A DNA stretch of 64,000 nucleotides. Source: Spirosoma sp. (GTDB lineage Bacteria > Bacteroidota > Bacteroidia > Cytophagales > Spirosomataceae). The stretch lies in NCBI RefSeq assembly GCF_026391055.1, contig NZ_JAPLET010000026.1, forward strand, positions 806,001 through 870,000. The letters are read 5' to 3'. Shown here piece by piece: positions 8,360 to 15,892 of this stretch (its first letter is position 1; each line of letters begins with the position of its first letter). A program made the translations under genes and the position numbers. The notes beneath the pieces were generated by a model. The model saw only the letters and a program-made list of their open reading frames with translations. It had not been told where the DNA came from and searched no databases.

Positions 8360-9700
8360 ATGAAGCGACATCTATTGCCGGCCGTTTTCCTATTTTTGGG
8401 AACCAGTCTTTCTATTCCTGTTACCGCTCAACACACAGCGGCTGAGTTCTTTGAAAGTGGAATTAATCGAAGTAAATCGAGTGATTTTACGGGTGCTCTT
8501 CAGGCCTTCAGTATGGCCATAACTATGAACCCCGAAAATGCGCCCAGCTATTACAATCGCGGGCTGGCCAAAGCCAATCTTAAAGACCATCGGGGAGCCA
8601 TTCTCGATTACGACAAGGCAATCGAACTCAACAGCAAAGACGCCATGGCTTACCTGAGCAGGGGTGTCAGCAAAAGTCGGCAAGAGGACCATCGGGGGGC
8701 TTTACTCGACTTTAGCCGTTCCATTGAACTTAACCCAGACGACTCCCAGGCGTATTATAACCGGGGAATTAGCCGAAGTCGTATCGACCAGCATCAGGGA
8801 GCCCTTACTGATTTTTCCAAAGCCATCGAGCTGGAGCCAGTCAATGCCTATGCTTATTATGCTCGTGCAATTACCCGACAAAAACTAAACGACTTTGCCG
8901 GGAGCTTAACCGATTTTTCGAAAGTAATTGAGATCACCCCAAAGCGGGCACAAGCCTACGCCGGTCGGGGACTGTCGAAAGTTGAACTGAATGACTTTAC
9001 CAGCGCCATTACCGACTTTAACAAAGCGATTGAGCTGAGTCCGGAAGACGGCGAATCTTACTTTTACCGGGCTTATGCCAAAGGGAAGCTCGACGATTAC
9101 AAAGCTGCGCTACCCGATTACGAGCGGGCATTAGCCCTGAAACCTGATAACTACCGGGCCTACTACGGGCGGGGTTTCTGCCGAAGCAAACTTGGTGATC
9201 AAAAAGGGGCCGTTCAGGATTTTAACCAGGCCATTGAAGTAAACAATGTTTATGTCGACACAAAAGTTGTTTACAATGGCCGCATAAGCCGTGGCATTCT
9301 TGATAACCTGCGGAACGTCGTTCAGGAACGCGACAAAATCAACGAGTTGAGCAGCGAACGTGCTGAAGCGTATTTTAGCCGGGGCATCAGCAAAAATAAG
9401 CAGGGCGACTCAAAAGCGGCCATTATAGACCTAAATAAGGCCATTGAACTCAACCCTGCCTATGCCGAAGCATATTTCAGCCGGGGTATGATTAAGTCGG
9501 CGCAGGGTGATCAGAAAGGAGCCCTCACCGATTGCAACAGCGCGATCAAACTAAAGCCTGGTTATGCCGAAGTTTTCTACGTACGCGGACTCATTAAACA
9601 CAGCCTCGGCGACGAAAACGGCGGCTGCCTTGACCTGTCCAAAGCCGGCGAACTAGGCTACACCCCAGCTTATAAGGTAATTAGTGACTATTGTAATTAG
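8360..9700 (+). CDS. Exported tetratricopeptide repeat protein
   Basis: The 446-residue protein starts with a signal peptide (MKRHLLPAVFLFLGTSLSIPVTAQ) and is then made almost wholly of about eleven 34-residue TPR units. Each has the pattern A-Y-x-x-R-G-x-x-(K/R)-x-x-x-x-D-x-x-G-A-x-x-D-x-x-K-A-I-E-L. The repeats are very alike, as in TPR-1/Sel1-like arrays that bind peptide partners. The register breaks around residues 295-330. It is probably periplasmic or on the outer membrane and acts as a protein-binding scaffold. Its stop codon lies inside the left arm of a repeat element. The partner is unknown. Confidence 0.85.
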   Translation: MKRHLLPAVFLFLGTSLSIPVTAQHTAAEFFESGINRSKSSDFTGALQAFSMAITMNPENAPSYYNRGLAKANLKDHRGAILDYDKAIELNSKDAMAYLSRGVSKSRQEDHRGALLDFSRSIELNPDDSQAYYNRGISRSRIDQHQGALTDFSKAIELEPVNAYAYYARAITRQKLNDFAGSLTDFSKVIEITPKRAQAYAGRGLSKVELNDFTSAITDFNKAIELSPEDGESYFYRAYAKGKLDDYKAALPDYERALALKPDNYRAYYGRGFCRSKLGDQKGAVQDFNQAIEVNNVYVDTKVVYNGRISRGILDNLRNVVQERDKINELSSERAEAYFSRGISKNKQGDSKAAIIDLNKAIELNPAYAEAYFSRGMIKSAQGDQKGALTDCNSAIKLKPGYAEVFYVRGLIKHSLGDENGGCLDLSKAGELGYTPAYKVISDYCN

Positions 9701-9803
9701 AAGTTAGAAGTCAGGAGGGATGACCGCACCGGCAGACCGACGTCAGCCAAAAAGCATGCGTCAGCCCTCCTAACTTCTCGCTTATAACCCCCAACTCCTA
9801 ATA
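9695..9803. repeat. Intergenic palindrome with GTTAGAA-type heptads, copy 1
   Basis: The left arm (9695-9719, two GTTAGAA/GTCAGGA heptads ending in ggaggg) pairs imperfectly with the right arm starting ccctcctaacttct at 9765. The core shares several blocks with the copy at 10605-10754, including an A-run/atgcg block and cagccctcctaacttct. It overlaps the TPR stop codon and lies just after the amn stop. Confidence 0.7.
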
Positions 9804-9809
9804 CTACCC

Positions 9810-10580
9810 CTACTCAAACCTCAGGTGCTTCACGGAGTCGCCGGAAGATTCCAGCTCAAGCAGGGCGTCGATGCCGATTTCCAGGTGTACGTTCACAAAC
9901 TGGCCCGTTACGCGCTTGTCGCTTTCTTCTGTTTTAACGCCTTCCGGCACAAGCGGGTTGTCCGATACGAGCAATAAGGCTCCGTGCGGAATGGAATTGA
10001 CAAAGCCAACAGTAAAAACGGTAGCCGTTTCCATGTCGATAGCCATGGCCCGGAGTTCGCGCAGGTAATCTTTAAATACCTCATCATGCTCCCAGATACG
10101 CCGGTTTGTGGTATATACCGTACCGGTCCAGTAGTCAAGCTCGTAGCGTTTAATGGTTGACGATACAGCCCGCTGCAACCGAAATGAAGGCAGAGCCGGT
10201 ATCTCGGGACGCATGTAATCATTGCTGGTGCCCTCTCCGCGGATGGCCGCAATCGGCAAAATAAGATCACCCACCTGCGTTTTTTTCAGCCCACCGCACT
10301 TACCCAGAAATAATACGGCTTTAGGATTAACTGCCGAGAGCAAATCCATAACTGTGGCGGCCATGGCACTGCCCATGCCAAAGTTTATGATGGTGATGTT
10401 ATTTGCTGTAGCGGTCTGCATGGCCCGTCCCATCCCGAAAATCTCAACGTCGAATTTCTTGGCGAAGAGTTCAACGTAGTTGATAAAATTGGTCAGCAAA
10501 ATATATTCGCCAAATACCTCAATGGGGGTGCCGGTATAACGCGGCAACCAATTCTGAACGATTTCTTCTTTTGTCTTCAT
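9810..10580 (-). CDS. amn: AMP nucleosidase (nucleoside phosphorylase family)
   Basis: The enzyme cleaves AMP to adenine and ribose 5-phosphate in the cytoplasm. The 256-residue product is the short Bacteroidota form, lacking the long N-terminal domain of the E. coli enzyme. Family marks are the glycine-rich NFGMGSAMAAT loop, LGKCGGLKK, a G-E-G-T-S-N-D-Y segment, and MAIDMETATVFTVGF, where the Glu of DMET contacts ribose. The gene is bracketed by two related heptad-repeat palindromes. A purine phosphorylase of another specificity is the main alternative. Confidence 0.82.
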   Translation of the reverse strand: MKTKEEIVQNWLPRYTGTPIEVFGEYILLTNFINYVELFAKKFDVEIFGMGRAMQTATANNITIINFGMGSAMAATVMDLLSAVNPKAVLFLGKCGGLKKTQVGDLILPIAAIRGEGTSNDYMRPEIPALPSFRLQRAVSSTIKRYELDYWTGTVYTTNRRIWEHDEVFKDYLRELRAMAIDMETATVFTVGFVNSIPHGALLLVSDNPLVPEGVKTEESDKRVTGQFVNVHLEIGIDALLELESSGDSVKHLRFE

Positions 10581-10604
10581 TGCTTTTCTGATGGGAGGAG
10601 TGAT

Positions 10605-10754
10605 GAATTAGGAATCAGACGTTAGGAGTGAGAAGTGAGAAGAGGTGGCGCCAGCAGGGCTAGTTGCACCGCAGCCGATGGCGGACCGGCTATAGCAAAA
10701 AGAATGCGCCAGCTCTGCTGGCGCCAGCCCTCCTAACTTCTAACTCCTAATTTC
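10605..10754. repeat. Intergenic palindrome with GTTAGGA-type heptads, copy 2
   Basis: A long imperfect palindrome lies between divergent amn and the HsdR-N-like gene. Outer arms are gaattaggaatcagacg + ttaggag (10605-10628) and ctcctaacttct + aactcctaatttc (10730-10754). An inner stem pairs tggcgccagcagggct (10646-10661) with agctctgctggcgcca (10711-10726), 15 of 16 matching. Left-arm heptads read GTTAGGA, GTGAGAA, GTGAGAA. Confidence 0.75.
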
Positions 10755-10755
10755 T

Positions 10756-10763
10756 TATCTTTG
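10756..10763 (+). promoter_or_regulatory. -7 promoter element TATCTTTG before HsdR-N-like gene
   Basis: Exact TAnnTTTG match ending 4 nt before the ATG at 10768, directly beside the right end of the heptad palindrome. This predicts a leaderless mRNA. Confidence 0.6.
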
Positions 10764-10767
10764 AGGT

Positions 10768-11211
10768 ATGGTTGCGCTGAACCTCCCTGTTTTCGATTGT
10801 AAAATTAAGCAAGTCGAAGGGAAACCTTACATTTTCGATTCATTACGCCGGAAGTACGTGCGGCTGTCGCCCGAAGAGTGGGTACGGCAGCATATTGTTA
10901 ATCTACTCTTAACGCACTACGGTTATCCAAAAGCGCTCATTCGAACGGAAGGAGGCCTGGTGTTGAATCAGACCCAAAAACGTACGGACGTTGTCGTTTT
11001 TGATCGGCAAGGCCAGCCTTTTCTGGTCGTTGAGTGCAAAGCCCCTCACATTCCGCTCACTCAATCGGTATTTGATCAGATCGCCCGGTATAACCATGTT
11101 CATAAGGCCCCTTTTGTGGTCATTTCCAATGGGCTGACCCATTACTGCTGCGGCATCGATCATACCACGGCCGACATCCGTTTTCTGGATGATTTCCCGG
11201 CTTTTGTTTAG
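10768..11211 (+). CDS. HsdR N-terminal-domain (PD-(D/E)XK) protein
   Basis: This 147-residue protein resembles the free-standing type I restriction HsdR N-terminal domain proteins common in Bacteroidota. The nuclease-fold core is clear: Glu at GG-flanked EGG, Asp in KRTDVVVFD (about residue 75), and the E-x-K pair in LVVECKAP (about residue 90), followed by a helix with QIARYN. No HsdM or HsdS gene is adjacent, so it is not part of a restriction system here. The cellular role of this family is not established. Its message appears to be leaderless. Confidence 0.8.
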   Translation: MVALNLPVFDCKIKQVEGKPYIFDSLRRKYVRLSPEEWVRQHIVNLLLTHYGYPKALIRTEGGLVLNQTQKRTDVVVFDRQGQPFLVVECKAPHIPLTQSVFDQIARYNHVHKAPFVVISNGLTHYCCGIDHTTADIRFLDDFPAFV

Positions 11212-11225
11212 TCGCATTATTAAAC

Positions 11226-11258
11226 AAAAATCCCTGCCACCGTTGGGTAGCAGGGATT
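11226..11258 (-). terminator. Rho-independent terminator of yceI-1
   Basis: A 9-bp stem aatccctgc (11229-11237 with 11250-11258) followed on the minus strand by five T residues (complement of 11226-11230). It is 18 bp after the YceI stop. Confidence 0.75.
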
Positions 11259-11276
11259 CGTACGGGTAGCAGTACC

Positions 11277-11846
11277 TTAGTTGGCTTTCACAAGCTCACC
11301 AGCGGCACGGATAGCGATCTCATCACTAACAACGGCAGCAGGAATTGTACCCAGAGTAAAATCAGCGCGTTTTACTTCACCCGTTACTTTAAAACCAGCC
11401 AGTGTTTTCTTGTTCTGGGGGTTCGTAACAGGACCTGTAATAACGGCATCAAGCGTTACCGGCTTCGTTACACCGTGCATCGTCAGATCGCCCATCAGTT
11501 TGTATTTGTTACCAGACACTTTGCTGATCGACTTGCTTTTGAATGTCAGGGTTGGATATTTGGCGGCATCGAAAAAATCGGGGCTTTTCAGGTGACCGTC
11601 ACGCTTTTCCTGGTTCGTGTTGATGCTACTTACGTCGGCAGTCAGATCAATTTCAGCATCCGTAAAATCAGGTTTCGACGAGGTCATTTTCACGTCGAAG
11701 TTCTGGAATTTACCGTCTACTTCAGACAGCATCATGTGTGTTACGGTGAAGTTTAAGCTAGAGTGCGACTTGTCGAGCGTCCAGTTTTGAGCGAAAGCGC
11801 TTACTGTAGAGAATAACAGCGCAGCGATCATCGTTACTTTTTTCAT
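11277..11846 (-). CDS. YceI-like periplasmic lipid-binding protein (copy 1)
   Basis: The 189-residue protein has a signal peptide ending ...STVSAFAQ and a YceI lipocalin-like barrel, a fold that binds polyisoprenoid-type lipids. Family landmarks are WTLDKSHSSLNFTVTHMMLSEVDGKF, RDGHLKSPDFFDAAKYP and GDLTMHGVTKPVTLD. It follows the MarR gene on the same strand after 58 bp and probably forms an operon with it, so MarR may control it. A close paralogue lies at 61921-62520. Confidence 0.9.
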   Translation of the reverse strand: MKKVTMIAALLFSTVSAFAQNWTLDKSHSSLNFTVTHMMLSEVDGKFQNFDVKMTSSKPDFTDAEIDLTADVSSINTNQEKRDGHLKSPDFFDAAKYPTLTFKSKSISKVSGNKYKLMGDLTMHGVTKPVTLDAVITGPVTNPQNKKTLAGFKVTGEVKRADFTLGTIPAAVVSDEIAIRAAGELVKAN

Positions 11847-11904
11847 CGGTTTGAACTTAATAAATGGTTAGTAAATGATAGTTAAAATAAAAATCGTGCC
11901 TAAT

Positions 11905-12360
11905 TCAGGCCCGAAGCCTGTCGAGCAGAAGGCTCAATGATTCAGCCTCTTCTACCGTTAGTTTTTCCTGAAATGACTTGTTTAAGGCATCCTGATGCGT
12001 GTCCAGTTGCTTGAGCAGCGCCAGTCCTTTTTCGGTAATAAGTACATCGACAGCCCGGCGGTCGCTGGGGCATTCGGTGCGCAGCACCAGCTTCTTGGCA
12101 AGCAGTTTGTCAACTAACCGCGACGCATTCGACATTTTATCGAGCATTCGCTCTGTAATATCCGATACCTTGATAGGGTTCGGATATTGCCCACGCAAAA
12201 TTCTCAACACGTTGTATTGCTGGAGAGTGAGTTTGAATGGCTTCAACAGTTGTGTCTGGCTACCGGCTATCCAGTTACTGGTGTACATCAAATTCACGAG
12301 CACTCGCTGATACGGTGATTTGAAGGGCGCGCTTTGCTTGATGTCAGTTTCTATAGACAT
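11905..12360 (-). CDS. MarR-family transcriptional regulator
   Basis: The 151-residue protein has the MarR layout: an N-terminal dimerisation helix, a winged helix at about residues 45-115 and a C-terminal dimerisation helix. The wing motif is LVLRTECPSDRRAVDVLITEKG, matching the D-x-R-(A/S)-x-x-(V/I)-x-L-T-x-x-G signature. ATG 12360 is used because the in-frame TTG at 12378 lies upstream of the -7 element. MarR proteins repress genes next to them until a small ligand binds, so control of the following yceI is likely. The ligand is unknown. Confidence 0.88.
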   Translation of the reverse strand: MSIETDIKQSAPFKSPYQRVLVNLMYTSNWIAGSQTQLLKPFKLTLQQYNVLRILRGQYPNPIKVSDITERMLDKMSNASRLVDKLLAKKLVLRTECPSDRRAVDVLITEKGLALLKQLDTHQDALNKSFQEKLTVEEAESLSLLLDRLRA

Positions 12361-12364
12361 GCCA

Positions 12365-12372
12365 CAAAGATA
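12365..12372 (-). promoter_or_regulatory. -7 promoter element TATCTTTG before marR
   Basis: On the minus strand TATCTTTG ends 4 nt before the ATG of the MarR gene. It predicts a leaderless transcript and a promoter separate from the outer-membrane protein gene 54 bp upstream. Confidence 0.6.
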
Positions 12373-12414
12373 ATGCAATTGTATTAAATGTTCCTACATT
12401 TAATTTATTTATTT

Positions 12415-14466
12415 TTATCGGTACGGAATAATTTGTGGAGCGGATAAGTCAAAGTCCCGCAGCCGCAGCGTAGATATGCCTTCAAACGCCTGCCGGAAAG
12501 GTATTGTATTGCCCGGAATGTTGGGATAATAGGCCAGCCGGATCTGAAAACTGTTGAACGTTAGGTTTTCGTTTCGCAGCCGAAAGCCAATTCCATAGCC
12601 CTGATACAGCGGACCGCTTAATAGTGGCCGGTCGGGAAAACTGGCCAAACCCAGGTTTGCGAACGTGATAAAGGCAACCCGAAACCCAATCAGATTGAGT
12701 TTGGAGAACAATACATTCTCGTAATTAATAAACCAGCGCTTGGTACCAATCAGCGCATCGCTGGTGATACCAATGCCATCGGTATTGATGCCGCTTCCGT
12801 TACTGCTTAAGGTAACGTATTCGTTGGCGAACCGGTTGATACCGGTGGTAAAGCGTGTATTGAAAAAATGGCGCATGTTACCCCACTTAGTTTTCATAAG
12901 CTGGCTGAAATAGTTGGATTCAAGGGATAAAACCCCCTGTTCGATCCGGTTATTCCGAACATAGCCCCCCAGGCTTAACAGTCCGTAGAGATACCCGAAG
13001 TGGCGGACATATTTACCCTGCGAAAAATTAAATCCGGTATACATCCGTTGCCCCAACTCCGCGTTATCGACCCCAACAATAGCAGCTATTGACTCACCAA
13101 TGGGCACGTCTTCGGTGCGGCCAAAGCCATAAATCAGCACATCGCGGACATACTTACGGCGGGAGAAACCCACACTGAACAGGGTAGTGTGGCTATCCTG
13201 GTAGATTTGGTTGGTGTCGGCCGTTACATTGGGGCGTGTATTGTATGTGTAGCTGGTGTTACGAAGCGCAATCACCAGCCGGGAACGTCCCTTTTCGTCG
13301 GTATCGTTCTGCTTGTAAAACAAGCGGAACGAGCGACCGATCCAGATATCGGAGTAGTTGTAACTGAGTGGAACCAGCAGAATACTGTCATTTCGGGTAA
13401 CAAGCCGGTTGTTGATCTGGGTATGATTCAGTTCAATAGCCCCGGCATACTTCATGTCGGGAGTTAAAAAAGGGCGATACAGGCGAACGGACGCCTGTTT
13501 AAGATCGCGAAGGTACAACATAGTGGCTTCGGCGGTCATAAAGGTCTTGCCGATGAACGGAACCGTATACCGCGCCTGGTACTCCAGTTTCTGCCGGGGG
13601 TCATTGGCGGCATAAGCCACCTGGGCAAACAAATGATGACCCAGTCCTCTGAAATTAACCTGGTCGAAACCAACGCTAAAGTTATTGAATCCGCCAAATC
13701 CGCCATTGGGCAAGAGCGACCAAACGTCCTGGGTAATTACATAAACATCCACGAATTGCTTGCTGCCCGGCCTTGGCAGTACCAGAATCCGGGCATCATG
13801 AAAGATCGACGTGGTTCGCAGCAGGCGCTCATTGTCACGTAGCACATTAGGCTCGAGAGCATCCCCTTGCCGAAATAACAAGTATGAATTGCGGATTACG
13901 TGCTCACGCGTGTTGAAGTGCAGCCGGTTACCGGTACGTTCGAACCAGTTGGCGGGTTTGCGCAGGGTATCATAAACGGTCTGACCAAAAACGCCAAGTC
14001 GCCGGATGTAGATGTCACCGATAATCTTCCCTTCGAACACTTTAAACGGATTGACTTCCAGTTGGCTGACCTCGCCCATTCGCCCCCGGCTGTTGTACAC
14101 ATCCTGAAAAACAGCATCATAAAACTGCCGGGTAAGCCGGTGTTTGTACATTCTGGTTTTCAGACGGCTATAAAACACACTATCACGCTGCTGCAGCACG
14201 CTGTCGGGCAGCGAATTTTCCCTGATAGTCGTCAGCGAGTTTATCAGCGCCAGCGAATCAACGCTCATGGGTCGAATAACCTGGTTCCGAAGGGTGTCGA
14301 TCTGATATATGGTTGGCGGAGGCAGCTCCGGAAGGTTCTGTTCTACTTTTGGTGGTTGGAGGCCAGGCTGAGCCAGAACTTCAGCTGAGCATCCGGCAAT
14401 GACCAGCAGCCACACCCAAAAAAGGTGCACAACAGACCGATACGATGCCGGATAAACTTTTTTCAT
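12415..14466 (-). CDS. Outer-membrane POTRA/beta-barrel protein (BamA/TamA-like)
   Basis: The 683-residue protein has a signal sequence ending near VLAQ (residue 33), although a possible lipobox IAGC at about residue 26 is also seen. A periplasmic part at about 130-260 contains a POTRA-like repeat: GKIIGDIYIRRLGVFGQTV and then NVLRDNERLLRTTSIFHDARILVLP. From about residue 270 the sequence alternates hydrophobic and polar residues like a transmembrane beta-barrel (GGFNNFSVGFDQVNFRGLGH). These features fit the BamA/surface-antigen superfamily. The protein ends in PYR and not in the aromatic residue usual for BamA clients. The substrate is unknown. Confidence 0.7.
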   Translation of the reverse strand: MKKVYPASYRSVVHLFWVWLLVIAGCSAEVLAQPGLQPPKVEQNLPELPPPTIYQIDTLRNQVIRPMSVDSLALINSLTTIRENSLPDSVLQQRDSVFYSRLKTRMYKHRLTRQFYDAVFQDVYNSRGRMGEVSQLEVNPFKVFEGKIIGDIYIRRLGVFGQTVYDTLRKPANWFERTGNRLHFNTREHVIRNSYLLFRQGDALEPNVLRDNERLLRTTSIFHDARILVLPRPGSKQFVDVYVITQDVWSLLPNGGFGGFNNFSVGFDQVNFRGLGHHLFAQVAYAANDPRQKLEYQARYTVPFIGKTFMTAEATMLYLRDLKQASVRLYRPFLTPDMKYAGAIELNHTQINNRLVTRNDSILLVPLSYNYSDIWIGRSFRLFYKQNDTDEKGRSRLVIALRNTSYTYNTRPNVTADTNQIYQDSHTTLFSVGFSRRKYVRDVLIYGFGRTEDVPIGESIAAIVGVDNAELGQRMYTGFNFSQGKYVRHFGYLYGLLSLGGYVRNNRIEQGVLSLESNYFSQLMKTKWGNMRHFFNTRFTTGINRFANEYVTLSSNGSGINTDGIGITSDALIGTKRWFINYENVLFSKLNLIGFRVAFITFANLGLASFPDRPLLSGPLYQGYGIGFRLRNENLTFNSFQIRLAYYPNIPGNTIPFRQAFEGISTLRLRDFDLSAPQIIPYR

Positions 14467-14510
14467 CTTTACGTAAACGACAATTAGAATACTGCCGATG
14501 CAAATAGTTT

Positions 14511-14585
14511 AATGGTTATTGGTTATTACTCATCGTAAATAATCAAGACCGCTTACCACTAACCACTAACTATCAACCATTAACC
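14511..14585. repeat. Intergenic palindrome with GGTTATT-type heptads
   Basis: The left arm holds aat + GGTTATT + GGTTATT (14511-14527). The right arm, read on the minus strand from 14585, is GGTTAAT, GGTTGAT, AGTTAGT, GGTTAGT. The right arm covers the last codons and stop of the GNAT gene. It is the same family as the repeats at 36979 and 44763. Confidence 0.65.
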
Positions 14586-15093
14586 GTTTCTGAAGCCAAT
14601 AGTCACGCTGGCGTTCTGACCCGAATTGAAAATAGTGAAAGCCAAACCGCTCGAACCCCATCTTTTCATAAAAGACCTGTGCCCGTTCATTACGCTCCCA
14701 GACGCCAAGCCAAACGGCCTGATACCCCTGTTCCCTGGCCCAGTCGAGGCAATGATTAAGTAACGTTCGGCCACACCCCTGCCCTATTTGCGACGCCAGC
14801 AGGTAAATCCGCTGTATTTCTATGGCAGTACGTAATTTCATCCGTCTGGGTGGCGCGTGCCTTCTTAATTTTGCAAAACCAATCGGCACATCGTCAGACG
14901 ATACCATCAAAAAGAAAGTGGAACGGGGATCTGCCAGTTCAGCTTCAAGTATGGGCTGCGTAATGGCCGACTGAATATATTCCTCAACGAGGGCATCGGG
15001 ATTGTGCGGTGGCCCAAAGGCTTCGCGCATTGTTATGGCGGATAACTCGGTCAGTAAAGCCGCGTCGGCCGGGGTAGCGGGTCGGATAGTCAA
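14566..15093 (-). CDS. GNAT-family N-acetyltransferase
   Basis: The 175-residue protein transfers an acetyl group from acetyl-CoA to an unknown amine. The GNAT motif A (Q/R-x-x-G-x-G/A) is seen as LASQIGQGCGRTLLNHCL around residue 105, and motif B as VWLGVWERNERAQVFYEKMGFERFGFHYF near residues 130-155. The N-terminus TIRPATPADAALLTEL is typical. The last five codons fall inside a repeat arm, so the C-terminus may have been set by repeat insertion. It is upstream of the outer-membrane protein gene on the same strand. Confidence 0.85.
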   Translation of the reverse strand: MTIRPATPADAALLTELSAITMREAFGPPHNPDALVEEYIQSAITQPILEAELADPRSTFFLMVSSDDVPIGFAKLRRHAPPRRMKLRTAIEIQRIYLLASQIGQGCGRTLLNHCLDWAREQGYQAVWLGVWERNERAQVFYEKMGFERFGFHYFQFGSERQRDYWLQKRLMVDS

Positions 15094-15253
15094 TTTAATG
15101 ATGAATTAAGACTGGTAAATGATAACCAAATTAGCGGTAAGATGATGATTTACGAATATAAGTCGAAATTTGCCAGCCCTGGCTGTAGACTAGCCAACCA
15201 TTCAGGCCAGGTATTCTAACGGCATACATTATACATTTTATATCTCTTCTCTT

Positions 15254-15850
15254 GTGTTAACCTTACGTTATCCTTTACTGCTAGCCTCTGGCTCACCCCG
15301 CCGGAAACAGCTTATGACCGATGCGGGCTTTTCGTTCACGATCGAAACGCGCCCCACCGATGAGCTATTTCCCGATACCATGCCTGCCGATGAGGTGGCC
15401 GAGTACCTCGCCCGCCAGAAAGCCGAGCAGTTTCTGAACGATGCCGAAGTTCCAAACCGGATTGTTCTGTGTGCCGATACAGTTGTTATTCTGGATAACC
15501 AGATCATGAACAAACCGCAGGACGAAGCCGATGCCCGCCGTATGCTCCAACTGCTCTCCGGCCAAACGCACCGGGTGCGCACGGGTGTCGCCATTCTGGC
15601 CCCTTCCGCTAATGGCCAAACGGAGTTACACTCTTTTACCGACGAAACCATCGTTCAGTTCGCAACCTTGACCGACGACGAGATTACCTACTACATCCGC
15701 GAATGCAAACCATTCGATAAAGCCGGGTCATATGGCGCGCAGGACTTTATAGGTCTGGTGGGTATCGAACGGCTGGAAGGCTCGTTCTATACCGTTATGG
15801 GATTACCCACGCACCGGGTCTATCAGGCCCTGAAAGCTTACATAAAATAG
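15254..15850 (+). CDS. maf: Maf-like nucleotide pyrophosphatase
   Basis: Maf proteins hydrolyse non-canonical or modified nucleoside triphosphates to monophosphates. The 198-residue product has the Maf signatures LLLASGSPRRKQLM (residues 8-21), CADTVV (catalytic Asp of the family, about residue 75) and a KAGSYGAQDFIG segment. A GTG at 15254 is the start, since it immediately precedes LTLRYPLLLASGSPRR and no ATG is available there. The stop is followed 42 bp later by the amylase ATG, with a new promoter between. Confidence 0.92.
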   Translation: MLTLRYPLLLASGSPRRKQLMTDAGFSFTIETRPTDELFPDTMPADEVAEYLARQKAEQFLNDAEVPNRIVLCADTVVILDNQIMNKPQDEADARRMLQLLSGQTHRVRTGVAILAPSANGQTELHSFTDETIVQFATLTDDEITYYIRECKPFDKAGSYGAQDFIGLVGIERLEGSFYTVMGLPTHRVYQALKAYIK

Positions 15851-15861
15851 GAATAAACCTG

Positions 15862-15869
15862 TATGTTTG
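15862..15869 (+). promoter_or_regulatory. -7 promoter element TATGTTTG before the GH13-T9SS gene
   Basis: Exact TAnnTTTG match. It overlaps the in-frame ATG at 15863, which makes the ATG at 15893 the more likely translation start. Confidence 0.55.
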
Positions 15870-15892
15870 TGACTTATTTCATCAACAACGCT

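Noticed and set aside
15863..15892. Upstream ATG of the GH13-T9SS gene
   Set aside because: It lies inside the TATGTTTG promoter element, so it is unlikely to be in the mRNA.
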